A stretch of 64,000 bases of DNA from Halalkalibacter akibai JCM 9157 (GCF_000513135.1 NZ_BAUV01000008.1:62001-126000), one strand, 5' to 3'. Shown: positions 1 through 8,886, numbered from the stretch's first letter. Numbers and translations are program-made. Notes: generated from the letters alone by a model not told the origin.

Positions 1-357
1 GATCAGTTTTTACCTGGGGATGTTGTGTATTTTAATAATCCTGACTTTCACCCAGATACGCCATGGTATCGTGGGGAAAATGCTGTTGTATTGAGCGATG
101 GAACATTTTTTGGACATGGATTTGGTATCATGACTGCCGAGGAGATGATCGAGTTTTTGAACTCACAAAGGTTTCCAGGTAGTGTGCAACCCGCATATTT
201 AGATACTTTAATCACAAGAATATCGCCGACAACACTTCAGAAGCTTCTATCTTTACAAAGTGGTCGAAACGTTTATAAACAACTAAAAGGAGTCATCCAC
301 CATAATCTTTGTTCGATCTCCAGTATTCAGTATCAGTTTTACCTTAATATTTATTAA
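1..357 (+). CDS. tgl: Protein-glutamine gamma-glutamyltransferase (spore transglutaminase), C-terminal part
   Basis: The reading frame is open from base 1, so the start and the catalytic-cysteine half lie outside the window; about 118 residues remain. They match the C-terminal part of Bacillus Tgl: a DVVYF strand, then ENAV, and GHG 13 residues later. That spacing fits the Glu and His that accompany the catalytic Cys in the B. subtilis enzyme. Tgl cross-links spore-coat proteins through glutamine-lysine isopeptide bonds during sporulation. The last 20 or so residues look less conserved than the rest. The identification rests on remembered family sequence; the fold and spore role are known for the family and are not shown here. 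Confidence 0.8.
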   Translation, partial: DQFLPGDVVYFNNPDFHPDTPWYRGENAVVLSDGTFFGHGFGIMTAEEMIEFLNSQRFPGSVQPAYLDTLITRISPTTLQKLLSLQSGRNVYKQLKGVIHHNLCSISSIQYQFYLNIY

Positions 358-457
358 AAACTATGACATTCACCCATTTAATGGGTTGACAGGTTCATAT
401 TTCGGCTAGGTGAGTATTATGTAGTGTAGTATATTAACCCAAAAGGAAGTGCTGAAT

Positions 458-735
458 ATGTACCCTAACTTAAATGTACCACCTAACATGATGGCAGGAG
501 CAAATGTACCACCAAACATACCGTCTAATATGATGGCAGGGGCAAATGTACCACCAAATATCCCTCCTACTATGGTGCTGGTGCAATGGATGAACCTATG
601 CCAACTTATATGGCTCCTGCTTATGGATATGGATATGGTTATGCTGCTCCTCCTAGACACGGACACGGTTTCACATTAATTGTTGTATTGTTTATTTTAT
701 TGGTTATTGTAGGTAGTTGTTTCCCTAAATTCTAA
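458..735 (+). pseudogene. YjcZ-family small sporulation protein, frameshifted
   Basis: An AAGGAAG ribosome site (443-449) precedes ATG 458. The first part encodes a proline- and asparagine-rich stretch with two copies of an MMAGANVPPN repeat. The frame is then lost around 563-568. Adding one base restores a tyrosine/glycine-rich segment and a hydrophobic tail (FTLIVVLFILLVIVG) typical of the small YjcZ/YwoK-type sporulation membrane peptides. The restored protein is about 92 residues and ends at TAA 733-735. A good terminator follows at 774. The intact ribosome site, tail and terminator argue for either a very recent mutation or a sequencing error (CC read for CCC). The function of the family is poorly known. 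Confidence 0.7.
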
Positions 736-773
736 TAAAAGAGGCGCTCTATCTATGAGGGTTTAAAAGGAAG

Positions 774-816
774 GTCAGTTGTTTATGTGATTTAAAATAA
801 ACGACTGGCTTTTTAT
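774..816 (+). terminator. Rho-independent terminator after the YjcZ-like gene
   Basis: A 13-bp stem (774-786 with 797-809, two G-U pairs) closes a 10-base AT-rich loop and is followed by a run of T from 810. Confidence 0.8.
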
Positions 817-842
817 TATGTGGCCAGTAATTTAAGTTTGAA

Positions 843-871
843 TTTACTTTATTAGACAGAAAATGTATAGT
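843..871 (+). promoter_or_regulatory. Sigma-A-like promoter for the two-component operon
   Basis: TTTACT (843-848), 17-bp spacer, TATAGT (866-871). It lies 37 bp upstream of the response-regulator start, which has GAGGTGAGGAG as ribosome site. Confidence 0.5.
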
Positions 872-908
872 GTTTGTGTTTACATTGGTTAATTGAGGTG
901 AGGAGAAA

Positions 909-1592
909 ATGAAGATCTTACTTGTAGAAGACGATAGAACTATCGCTTCAGGTTTGGAATATTCGTTACAACAGGATCAGTTTGAAACGATTCTTTGTCA
1001 TGATACGACTTCAGCAAATAAAGTGATTAGTGAGCAATTACATACAATTGATTTATGTTTATTTGACTTATCATTGCCTGATGGCAGTGGGTATGATTTA
1101 TGCAAGCAAGTGAAAGAAGCTCGTGACCTACCAGTGATTTTTTTAACGGCAATTGATGACGAAGTGAATGTTGTCATGGGGCTTGATATGGGTGCCGATG
1201 ATTATATTACGAAGCCATTTCGGATTAGAGAATTACTATCCAGGATTCGAACAGTTTTGCGAAGATACCATAAACAACCGCATACGAAAGCAATTATCGA
1301 CTTGCATCAGATTCAAATAAATACGCTAGAAGGCAAAGTGTATAAGCATGGAGAGGAAATACTGGTCACAGCACTTGAATATAGGCTATTGCTAATTTTT
1401 GCTAACCATATCGGACAAGTTCTTACAAGAACTCAATTACTAGAACGAATCTGGGATGTAGCAGGAGATTTTGTTAACGATAACACACTGACAGTTTACA
1501 TTAAAAGGCTACGTGAGAAATTAGAAGACAATCCCCAAAAACCAACGATTATTAAAACAGTACGTGGTTTAGGTTACAAGGTAGGTGAGTAG
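909..1592 (+). CDS. OmpR/PhoB-family response regulator
   Basis: 227 residues. The receiver domain (about 1-118) shows the acidic pair in LLVEDD, the phospho-acceptor Asp in LFDLSLPDGSGYDL, the conserved Thr in FLTA and Lys in ITKPF. A winged-helix DNA-binding domain (about 128-225) ends in TVRGLGYKV. The gene starts at ATG 909 with a strong GAGGTGAGGAG site. It is followed after two bases by the histidine kinase and then by an ABC exporter, so it probably switches on the transporter genes in response to a cell-envelope stimulus. Likely binding sites are the four 11-bp repeats at 2626-2669. The arrangement resembles antimicrobial-peptide detoxification modules, but the inducing compound cannot be read from sequence. 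Confidence 0.9.
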   Translation: MKILLVEDDRTIASGLEYSLQQDQFETILCHDTTSANKVISEQLHTIDLCLFDLSLPDGSGYDLCKQVKEARDLPVIFLTAIDDEVNVVMGLDMGADDYITKPFRIRELLSRIRTVLRRYHKQPHTKAIIDLHQIQINTLEGKVYKHGEEILVTALEYRLLLIFANHIGQVLTRTQLLERIWDVAGDFVNDNTLTVYIKRLREKLEDNPQKPTIIKTVRGLGYKVGE

Positions 1593-1594
1593 AA

Positions 1595-2596
1595 GTGTTT
1601 CGTAATCGTGAGGTGAAAGTACTTGTTCTGGCGATGAGTGTTCCGAGTATCCTAGCTCTTTGTTTCGTTTCTGTCTTTCCTCAACAAGCCTTTTTTGTAG
1701 TCTTATTTCTTTCCATTCTTTTGATTACAATTACTTTGCTTTTTACTCATTGGAGATATGGGGAAATTCAAAAGCTCTCAGGCTATTTAAGAAGAATTAG
1801 TGGAGGGGACTTCTCTTTAGACGTCCGAGATAATAGAGAAGGGGAACTTAGTATTTTAAAAAATGATATATATAAAGTGACTCTCATGTTGTCAGAGCAA
1901 AGCTCAGGGTTAAAGAAAGAGAAAAGCATGCTAACAGAAGCAATTTCAGATATTTCACATCAACTCAAAACGCCTGTTACTTCGATGATTATTATGGCTG
2001 ATTTGCTAAGTGAGTCTGAAATATCAGAAGGGAAAAGAAAAGAGTTTACAAGAAATATTAGCGTACAATTGGAGAGAATTGAGTGGTTAGTTTCGTCGTT
2101 GCTAAAGCTCTCCAAAATTGATGCGGGGTCGATTCAATTTAAGCGTAATCCGATTTTAATTAAAGAGCTTATCACTAAATCATTAGAACCCCTTCTGATC
2201 CCGATGGACATTAGACAACAGTCTCTTGTTATTAATGGAAAAGAGAACGTTCGTTATCTTGGAGATTTGAATTGGACGTCTGAAGCTCTTATAAATATTT
2301 TGAAAAACTGTGTCGAGCATACTCCTGATGGTGGAGAAATAACGATTACATATTCAGAAAATGCCCTGTTTTCAGAAATTCTCATAAGAGACAACGGGAA
2401 AGGAATCCCTAAAGAAGATCTTCCTTATATTTTCAAGCGTTTTTATAAAGGCAAAAATGCTGGAGAAGATAGTGTAGGGATTGGACTTGCTTTAGCACAG
2501 AAAATTATTACAAGCCAAAAAGGAACAATTGAAGTTAGAAGTGAAGTAGGTAAAGGGACGGAATTCAAGATAAAGTTTTATAAACAAGTCATATAA
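1595..2596 (+). CDS. Sensor histidine kinase, short intramembrane-type sensor
   Basis: 333 residues from GTG 1595, two bases after the regulator stop and behind AGGTGAG. Two membrane segments (about 8-27 and 32-50) are joined by only a few residues, so there is almost no extracytoplasmic sensor. A linker resembling HAMP follows (to about 100), then the HisKA site with the phospho-acceptor in SDISHQLKTP. The ATPase domain has the N box (NILKNCVEHTP), G1 box (DNGKGIP), F box and G2 box (GIGLAL). Kinases of this short type commonly sense indirectly, through a partner ABC transporter in the same operon, and such a transporter follows. Partner and ligand are inference. Confidence 0.88.
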   Translation: MFRNREVKVLVLAMSVPSILALCFVSVFPQQAFFVVLFLSILLITITLLFTHWRYGEIQKLSGYLRRISGGDFSLDVRDNREGELSILKNDIYKVTLMLSEQSSGLKKEKSMLTEAISDISHQLKTPVTSMIIMADLLSESEISEGKRKEFTRNISVQLERIEWLVSSLLKLSKIDAGSIQFKRNPILIKELITKSLEPLLIPMDIRQQSLVINGKENVRYLGDLNWTSEALINILKNCVEHTPDGGEITITYSENALFSEILIRDNGKGIPKEDLPYIFKRFYKGKNAGEDSVGIGLALAQKIITSQKGTIEVRSEVGKGTEFKIKFYKQVI

Positions 2597-2625
2597 ACGG
2601 CAATCAAATTGTAAAAAGACCTAAT

Positions 2626-2669
2626 GTGACTAAACTGTCATTTTAAAGTCACTGGACAGTCATTTTAGA
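2626..2669 (+). promoter_or_regulatory. Four 11-bp direct repeats upstream of the ABC genes (likely regulator binding site)
   Basis: Consecutive 11-bp units begin GTGA (2626), GTCA (2637), GTCA (2648) and GTCA (2659). Units two and four share GTCATTTTA exactly, giving a 22-bp repeat. The spacing of one helical turn is what PhoB/OmpR-type regulators recognise. A TATGAT -10-like element sits just downstream at 2674-2679, so the last repeat overlaps the promoter. Confidence 0.65.
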
Positions 2670-2712
2670 CAGATATGATAAAACTATCAAGAAACACATG
2701 GAGGGTATTCAT

Positions 2713-3396
2713 ATGGAAATATTAAAAATAGAAAATCTGTCTAAAGTTTACGGAAAAGGTGACACAGCAGTAAAGGCACTAGATAATGTTTCATTTAGTG
2801 TGAAAAAAGGAGAATTTGTAGCGATCATCGGACCGTCTGGTTCAGGGAAATCAACATTGCTTCATTTATTGGGAGGTGTCGATCAGCCTACAAATGGAAA
2901 GGTATTTGTCGACAATACAGATATTTATGCATTGAACGAAACACAGTTAGCAATCTTCCGCAGAAGACAAATCGGATTAATATATCAATTTTATAACCTT
3001 ATTCCAATTCTTACAGTGGAGGAGAACATTACGCTACCTCTGCTTTTGGATGAGCATCAAGTCGACCAGAAACAATTAAGCGATATTGTGGAGATCCTCA
3101 ATTTGACTAATCGTTTAACACACCTACCTAATCAACTTTCAGGAGGGCAACAGCAACGTGTATCAATTGGACGTGCGTTAATTAGTAACCCTGCGATTAT
3201 TTTAGCTGATGAACCTACGGGTAACCTTGATAGTAAAAATAGTAGTGAGATCATGGATTTGTTAAAGATGTTTAATAAGACATTTAACCAAACGTTAATT
3301 GTGATCACCCATGATGAGCAAATTGCGCTTCAGGCAGACCGTGTGATTGCAATAGAAGACGGTAAGCTAGCTCGGGACGAGGTGATTCGTCCATGA
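2713..3396 (+). CDS. ABC transporter ATP-binding protein (MacB/LolD type)
   Basis: 227 residues. Walker [10 protein letters not shown], the Q loop in IYQFYNL, the signature LSGGQQQR, Walker [13 protein letters not shown] and the switch His in VITHD are all present. This is the LolD/MacB subfamily that pairs with FtsX-type permeases. ATG 2713 is preferred to the in-frame ATG at 2698 because GGAGGG at 2700-2705 lies eight bases before it. The stop overlaps the permease start (ATGA at 3393), which suggests translational coupling. It energises the exporter encoded next door. Confidence 0.92.
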   Translation: MEILKIENLSKVYGKGDTAVKALDNVSFSVKKGEFVAIIGPSGSGKSTLLHLLGGVDQPTNGKVFVDNTDIYALNETQLAIFRRRQIGLIYQFYNLIPILTVEENITLPLLLDEHQVDQKQLSDIVEILNLTNRLTHLPNQLSGGQQQRVSIGRALISNPAIILADEPTGNLDSKNSSEIMDLLKMFNKTFNQTLIVITHDEQIALQADRVIAIEDGKLARDEVIRP

Positions 3397-6005
3397 ACAT
3401 TATGCAGAAGCTCACTTTAAGGCACCTTAAAGAAAATAAAAGAAGAACTCTTGTAACAGTTATAGGTACAATTATTTCGGTTGCGATGATTACAGCAGTT
3501 GCAACACTAGCAATCTCCTTTTTAGATTTGATACAGCGACAAGAGATAGCTGACCGAGGAGAATGGCATGTTCAGTATCACAATGTAAGTGAAGCTCAGG
3601 CTGAAGCAATTAAGAATGATGTATCGACAAAAGGGTATATCCTTTCGGGAAACCGAGGTTATTCATATTTGGAAGGTAGCCAGAATGAATATAAGCCATA
3701 TATTTTTGTTAAGGAATATAATGAAGGTGGGTTTGAGAATTTTCCTATTGCGTTGAGTGAAGGAAGGCTACCTGAAACACCTGATGAAATCGTCTTGTCA
3801 GTAGAAATTATGGCGAATGCCAAAGTTGAGTATGAAATTGGAGATGAACTTTCACTAGAGATTGGTGAACGTGTTTTTCTTCATGAAGAAAAGCAAGAAG
3901 ATCCGATTACACAGCAATATTCTCTTAAAGTGGTAGACGGTGAGATTCAAGAAATAATTGAAAATACGGTAACCAAAACATATAAGGTTGTAGGAATTAT
4001 TGATCGGCCGACGTGGGAACCAGCTTGGTCTCCTGGTTATACAGCGATTACTTATACAGATGAGACGTTCATTTCGAGCGAGTCTCCAGTTAGTGCCCTG
4101 GTTATTTTAAATAAAGTCGACCGGTCGATCTATAATTATGCGGAACAATTAGCGAGTAAAATTAACTTAGACACAAAATTTATTAGTTATAATAATGATT
4201 TGCTTCGTTACTATGGCGTCACCAATAACGATAATTTGAATAGTACGATGTTTTCGTTGGTTGCTGTTATTATGTCAGTGATTATAATCGGTTCTGTTGC
4301 TTTAATTTACAATGCCTTTGCGATCTCCGTTTCAGAACGTGCTAGACATTTAGGAATGCTATCGAGTGTTGGTGCAACAAAAAGGCAAAAGAGAAACTCA
4401 GTCTTTTTTGAAGGGGCTGTAATAGGTGTTATCAGTATTCCACTAGGCGTCGTCTTTGGATTATTAGGGATCGGTGTGACGTTCTGGTTTATTAATAGAT
4501 TACTTCACGATGCGTTAAATGTATCCGTGAAATTAACAGTCGTTGTTACACCTATGTCAATTCTTATTGCGGCTCTCGTATCTATGTTAACGATTTTTAT
4601 TTCTACGTATCTACCTGCGAGAAAAGCATCGAGAATATCTGCTATTGACGCGATAAGACAAACAACAGATATTAAACTCACAGGTAAAGCGGTTAAAACA
4701 TCTAAACTTGTTCGCAGGTTATTTGGTATGGAAGCCGAAATTGGTCTGAAGAACTTAAAGAGAAATAAAAGAAAATACCAAATCACGGTGTTCTCTTTGG
4801 TAGTTAGTATTGTCTTATTCCTAACGGTATCATTTTTTACGGAATCATTAGAAAAGTCTATAGATCTTTCTCAAGCAAATCTGAACTATGATATTCAATT
4901 AACATTTAGTCAAGATCGCCTTGATGAGCAGTTTGTCCAATCGATTACAAGCTTAGAGGAGGTAACGGACTTCTCTATTATTAAACAAGCCACCTTTCAA
5001 GCGATGGTTGATGAATCAAACATCTCAGCTCCATTAAAAGACTTAGTGAAAGAAGAACCAGACTTATTAGAGCAAGGAAAATATCCTTATTATGTAGATC
5101 TTTATTCCGTGGATGATGAGACGTTAGTTCGTTATGCTGAGAAAGTAGGAATGAACACTTCAGTTTTATTCGATAAAGCAATGTTACCTGCGATCGTTAT
5201 TGAGAAAACAAAATATGAGGATTCAAAACAAGGAAAGTTTGTTGAGATAGAAACCATTCAAACATCAGTAGGCGGGAAAATAGACCTGTATTATCAAGAC
5301 TGGGAAAACGAGCAGAGCGAGTTTGTAGATGCTATTACGATTGGAGCACTTACAGATGAGTTACCTATGGGAGTGACGTATGGCGGTGGAGTAGGTGGGC
5401 TTACGATGTTTGTTTCAGAAGAGATTTTTAATGAATTATTAACTTTAGATTTAGAAAAAAGGGTAGAGTCAAATATATCTATTTATTTAGAGAGCTCAGA
5501 TCCTTTAAAAACACAAGAAGAAATTGAAGAACTAAACAACGGCAATACTTATATTTACAACGTTTATAAATCACGTCAACAAAATCAACAAATGATTTTA
5601 CTGATGTCTGTTTTTATTTATGGTTTCATCACTTTAATTACTGTCATTTCCATAGCTAACATTTTTAACACGATCTCAACGAGTATATCTCTTAGGAAAA
5701 GAGAGTTTGCTATGTTGAAGTCTGTTGGGATGACACCAAAATCATTTAATAAAATGATCAATTATGAAAGTATTTTTTATGGAGTGAAAGCATTACTCTA
5801 CGGTGTTCCTGTAAGTATAGGGATTATGTATCTTTTACACAGATCAATGATGAATACATTTGAGTATCGTTTTGAATTGCCATGGATGAGTATTCTATCT
5901 GTCGTGATAGCTGTGTTTATCATCGTAGGTACTGCGATGCTTTACTCGATTTCGAAAGTTAGGAGAGAGAACATTATTGAAACGTTGAAACAGGAAAATA
6001 TTTGA
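3393..6005 (+). CDS. ABC transporter permease with two FtsX domains
   Basis: 870 residues. A membrane segment near 17-39 is followed by a large extracytoplasmic part (about 45-285). Three further segments follow (about 285-310, 338-365, 388-413), with the FtsX-type motif ERARHLGMLSSVGATKRQ. The pattern repeats in the second half: a segment near 462-482, an outer region to about 735, then three segments with SLRKREFAMLKSVGM. This eight-segment doubled layout differs from the ten-segment BceB type with its single large loop. With the preceding ATPase it forms a complete exporter, probably for membrane-active compounds. The substrate is unknown. The operon ends at the terminator at 6021. Confidence 0.9.
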   Translation: MNIMQKLTLRHLKENKRRTLVTVIGTIISVAMITAVATLAISFLDLIQRQEIADRGEWHVQYHNVSEAQAEAIKNDVSTKGYILSGNRGYSYLEGSQNEYKPYIFVKEYNEGGFENFPIALSEGRLPETPDEIVLSVEIMANAKVEYEIGDELSLEIGERVFLHEEKQEDPITQQYSLKVVDGEIQEIIENTVTKTYKVVGIIDRPTWEPAWSPGYTAITYTDETFISSESPVSALVILNKVDRSIYNYAEQLASKINLDTKFISYNNDLLRYYGVTNNDNLNSTMFSLVAVIMSVIIIGSVALIYNAFAISVSERARHLGMLSSVGATKRQKRNSVFFEGAVIGVISIPLGVVFGLLGIGVTFWFINRLLHDALNVSVKLTVVVTPMSILIAALVSMLTIFISTYLPARKASRISAIDAIRQTTDIKLTGKAVKTSKLVRRLFGMEAEIGLKNLKRNKRKYQITVFSLVVSIVLFLTVSFFTESLEKSIDLSQANLNYDIQLTFSQDRLDEQFVQSITSLEEVTDFSIIKQATFQAMVDESNISAPLKDLVKEEPDLLEQGKYPYYVDLYSVDDETLVRYAEKVGMNTSVLFDKAMLPAIVIEKTKYEDSKQGKFVEIETIQTSVGGKIDLYYQDWENEQSEFVDAITIGALTDELPMGVTYGGGVGGLTMFVSEEIFNELLTLDLEKRVESNISIYLESSDPLKTQEEIEELNNGNTYIYNVYKSRQQNQQMILLMSVFIYGFITLITVISIANIFNTISTSISLRKREFAMLKSVGMTPKSFNKMINYESIFYGVKALLYGVPVSIGIMYLLHRSMMNTFEYRFELPWMSILSVVIAVFIIVGTAMLYSISKVRRENIIETLKQENI

Positions 6006-6020
6006 TTAGGTAAAAATAAA

Positions 6021-6053
6021 AAACAAACATTAGAGATTTCTTAATGTTTGTTT
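6021..6053 (+). terminator. Terminator of the ABC exporter operon
   Basis: A 12-bp stem (6021-6032 with 6042-6053), 9-base loop, then T to 6057. A second hairpin (6059-6069 with 6080-6090) follows and could terminate the convergent gene. Confidence 0.8.
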
Positions 6054-6097
6054 TTTTAGGAAAAAGCAAAGGTCAAAAGTTGCTTTTTCCTATGTTT

Positions 6098-6772
6098 TTA
6101 TTCAATCCATTGCACAATATCTTCTATTGGTTTTCTCGTTTTGGGCCTTGGTTCATTCTTGCGATAACCAAATGCTACCATGACTGAAACCGCCAAGTGT
6201 CCATCCTCTAGCAACCCTTCGTCTGCAAGAAGTGCTTGTACCTTATCATAGTCAAACCCTTCAATAGGGCAAGAATCAATGCCTATTTGAGCAGCAGCTG
6301 TCATCATATTAGCTAAAGCAATATACGTTTGCTTGCTTGCCCAGTCGAACATAGAGCGATCACTTTCCAACAAATTAAGATCGTGTTCTTGAAAGCTTTT
6401 GTAACGAACTTTTATCTGTTCAAAAAGATCCTCAGGAATTTGTTTCACGTGTAACATTTGGTTCGCTACGTAGTCACTATCATATTTCGTATCCTTAATA
6501 GTCCTAGCTAGTATGATGACAAAATGGCTTGCGGTAGGGAGCTGCCCTTGTCCACCCCATGTAATCCCACGTAGTTTTTCTCGTAATTGTTGATTTTGAA
6601 CGACGACAAACTTCCAAGGCTCATACCCAACAGAGCTTGGTGATAACCTTCCAGTTTCTAATATAAATTCGAAATTCTCATCAGAGATTTTCTTTGTTGG
6701 GTCAAATTCTTTAGTGGCATGTCTAAAATGAAAAGCATCAAGAATTTCCTGTTTTTTAGTTTCTTGATTCAA
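6098..6772 (-). CDS. yfkO: NAD(P)H nitroreductase, YfkO-like
   Basis: About 224 residues from TTG at 6772-6770. GGAGG at 6785-6781 lies eight bases before that codon. The in-frame ATG at 6805 has a weaker site and would add 11 residues not expected in the family. Features are [44 protein letters not shown] and DSCPIEGF, typical of FMN-dependent nitroreductases such as B. subtilis YfkO. The enzyme would reduce nitro compounds, quinones or flavins with NAD(P)H in the cytosol. A parS-like site lies inside the gene at 6441-6456. Confidence 0.82.
   Translation of the reverse strand: MNQETKKQEILDAFHFRHATKEFDPTKKISDENFEFILETGRLSPSSVGYEPWKFVVVQNQQLREKLRGITWGGQGQLPTASHFVIILARTIKDTKYDSDYVANQMLHVKQIPEDLFEQIKVRYKSFQEHDLNLLESDRSMFDWASKQTYIALANMMTAAAQIGIDSCPIEGFDYDKVQALLADEGLLEDGHLAVSVMVAFGYRKNEPRPKTRKPIEDIVQWIE
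6441..6456 (-). promoter_or_regulatory. parS: parS site (Spo0J/ParB binding), inside the nitroreductase gene
   Basis: On the minus strand the 16 bases read TGTTACACGTGAAACA, which fits the B. subtilis parS consensus TGTTNCACGTGAAACA completely. Some parS sites in B. subtilis also lie within genes. Confidence 0.7.
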
Positions 6773-6944
6773 CTGTGAATCCTCCTTGTTTTGTATAAGT
6801 TCCATATTCTGATATTCCTTCGAATGAGTGTCTATGGTTTTCTAGATTAACAATCATATCAGAATTAAATAATTGTTTCACGAGATAGGTTTCCTAATTA
6901 GTATAAACTTTTAAATGACTACGATTCAATAAAGCTAAAGAGTG

Positions 6945-6961
6945 TTTATCGTCACGATAAA
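6945..6961. promoter_or_regulatory. 17-bp perfect palindrome, operator-like
   Basis: TTTATCGT-C-ACGATAAA. The one-base centre makes an RNA hairpin unlikely, so a dimeric DNA-binding protein site is more plausible. It lies 172 bp upstream of the nitroreductase start. The binding protein is unknown. Confidence 0.4.
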
Positions 6962-6962
6962 A

Positions 6963-7004
6963 TTCACAAAAGAAACCGAATAACAAGTTCAGTTTTTTTG
7001 TGAA
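6963..7004 (-). terminator. AT-rich hairpin downstream of the DUF2306 gene
   Basis: Arms 6963-6976 and 6992-7004 pair almost fully (TTCACAAAA ... with one mismatch). On the minus strand the stem is followed by ATTTTAT. The rest of the 341-bp gap between 6772 and 7114 shows only this hairpin and the palindrome at 6945. Confidence 0.45.
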
Positions 7005-7113
7005 AAAAATTAGTTATTCTCAGGTGTTTTTAAAGACGAAAATACCAGAACGTATTCGATTACTCTGTTACTAAAGTTAAATTTTGCAGAATAGGTGTTA
7101 TGTCGTTTACATT

Positions 7114-7770
7114 TTAAATTGATAGCGACTTAAGTTGGCTCCTTTTTCTTCTCGTTTTTCTTATCCAAATCTCAATCACTATAAGATTACCTATCAGACC
7201 TAACCAAATAGCACTCACATATCCAATTGCAAAATGATCAAGTGAATACCCAATAGCAGCTGACCATATCCGAAAGGTCACAGCGACGAAAGTAATGGCA
7301 TAACTTCGATACATCCATTCTTTATGTAGGTTGAAGTTTCTCTTTCTAATAAAGGAATAAGCTAGGTAAGTAGAAAATAACCATGAAATAGAGAGTGATA
7401 GAAACCCAAGTTTAGATAGAAAACCACCAAAGGCAAACCATGATAAGTAAATACCAGCGAATCCACTAATAATGATGGAGAGAACGTAGCCCTTTCCCAG
7501 AAAACGATGTGTTTTTAGTTGGCGAGGCTTTTTTTGAGATAGAAATTGAAAGGGACCAATTACTAAAGCAAGAGATGCTGTTAAAATATGTAGATATAAG
7601 ACATAGTTCCAAGGCTTATATTCCATTCTAAACATCTCAAGCCCTTGTTCTATTATGATTTGATTTCCTATAACAGGGTCAAAAATAAAATACCTACTAA
7701 TAGAAGCTATACCGAGTAGTAATGCGAATAAAATAATGAAGCCTGTCGTTATTTTAAGAGACCATTTCAT
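7114..7770 (-). CDS. DUF2306 family membrane protein
   Basis: 218 residues with about six hydrophobic segments, starting from an N-terminal anchor (about 8-28). Motifs are YVLYLHILTASLALVIGPFQF, HRFLGKGYVLSI and HKEWMYRSYAITFVAVTFRI. The conserved histidines and arginines in HRFLGKGY and HKEWMYRSYA characterise DUF2306. The start has AAAGGAG placed well. The family's function is not established; the paired histidines inside the membrane part could bind a cofactor, but that is speculation. The gene stands alone, 43 bp downstream of a Gfo/Idh gene on the same strand. Confidence 0.75.
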   Translation of the reverse strand: MKWSLKITTGFIILFALLLGIASISRYFIFDPVIGNQIIIEQGLEMFRMEYKPWNYVLYLHILTASLALVIGPFQFLSQKKPRQLKTHRFLGKGYVLSIIISGFAGIYLSWFAFGGFLSKLGFLSLSISWLFSTYLAYSFIRKRNFNLHKEWMYRSYAITFVAVTFRIWSAAIGYSLDHFAIGYVSAIWLGLIGNLIVIEIWIRKTRRKRSQLKSLSI

Positions 7771-7812
7771 TTACGTGCTCCTTTAATATAGTTGTTAGGG
7801 TACTAGTCGGCT

Positions 7813-8886
7813 TTATTCAGCCCATGGCTGACGGGATGTTGTTACCTTTTCCGAAGAGAGAATGGCTTGTTTTATCATAAGACCTAGGTATTGATCTTGT
7901 GAAGCTTCAGGAAGGCTATAAAAACTTGGACCACCTCCAACGTATTCCGCCATCTTTATTAAGCAAGAAGCAATTGCAATTTCATCATCATAAAGTCTGG
8001 CAGGCTTGAAAGGATTTTTATAAACCCAACTTTCTCCTACTAGAATCCCATCTAGATAATATCCTTCTTGGTTCTCTTCTTCACCTTTATTAATACGCTT
8101 TAAATCTAAGTGAATAGGAGTGGAGTAGTCTTCGAGTAGCGTTAAACGGGTATCAAATAGTTCGCCACGATCTCCACGTACTGATAAATGGTTTGAGCGA
8201 ATCCATGAACGATGCTGGTCCTTTGTAAAATCATAAATTCCTAGCTTTCCTCCAAATTCGAGCCAAGCAATATCACGTTCAGCCATAATCATTTTTTCTT
8301 CTTTTGGTGGTCCACTTCGGTCCGGACCTGCTATTACAGGCGCTTTAAACTGCATTCCTCTAATGGTTGCATTTTCAAAACCAATTCCGAGCACCTTTCT
8401 TATTAAACTTATTCCGTGGTAAAAATGAGAAATGGAAACAGTAGCTTGAGTGACGTTTCCTAACTTATTTGAGTTAATGATGGATTGTCTTGCTTGATGT
8501 AGAGGGTGCAAGTGGTATTGTTCTGCAACTTGTAGTTTGGCTCCTTTACAAGTTAGTTGTTCATGTAAAGTTATTAATTCTTCTATTGTTGGAGCGGGAG
8601 GGGTTTCGGCTAATGCTGGAATACCAAGTTGCCCTAGTTGTTGTAAATATTCTGGACATGCCCAACCACTAACTGAAACGACAACAAAATTAGGGTTTTC
8701 ATTTTGCAACAAGGCAGTTAAATCTCGGTAAGTAGTAACATTCCATTTTTCTTCTAGATCGCGTCCTTTTTTTTCATCTCTCACAACCATCCCACAAATA
8801 CGGAATTGCTCGGGGAGAGCTTTGGCAATTCTTAAATAATATTGTGCTCTAAAACTAGCGCCTCCTATGATGCTAAATGAGATCAT
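7813..8886 (-). CDS. Gfo/Idh/MocA-family oxidoreductase
   Basis: 357 residues behind GGAGG. The N-terminal Rossmann part (about 1-120) begins FSIIGGASFRAQYYLRIA and has VVVSVSGWACPEYL and ALAETPPAPTIEEL. In most members this last element is EKP, with a lysine important for catalysis or cofactor placement; here it is ETP. A C-terminal alpha/beta domain follows. Members oxidise or reduce sugars and cyclitols with NAD(P). The changed motif suggests an unusual substrate or loss of that activity. No sugar-pathway gene is adjacent, so the substrate cannot be inferred. Confidence 0.75.
   Translation of the reverse strand: MISFSIIGGASFRAQYYLRIAKALPEQFRICGMVVRDEKKGRDLEEKWNVTTYRDLTALLQNENPNFVVVSVSGWACPEYLQQLGQLGIPALAETPPAPTIEELITLHEQLTCKGAKLQVAEQYHLHPLHQARQSIINSNKLGNVTQATVSISHFYHGISLIRKVLGIGFENATIRGMQFKAPVIAGPDRSGPPKEEKMIMAERDIAWLEFGGKLGIYDFTKDQHRSWIRSNHLSVRGDRGELFDTRLTLLEDYSTPIHLDLKRINKGEEENQEGYYLDGILVGESWVYKNPFKPARLYDDEIAIASCLIKMAEYVGGGPSFYSLPEASQDQYLGLMIKQAILSSEKVTTSRQPWAE

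Noticed and set aside
3393-6005. BceB-type bacitracin exporter
   Set aside because: The permease has two FtsX halves with eight membrane segments and two large outer parts, unlike the ten-segment BceB layout.
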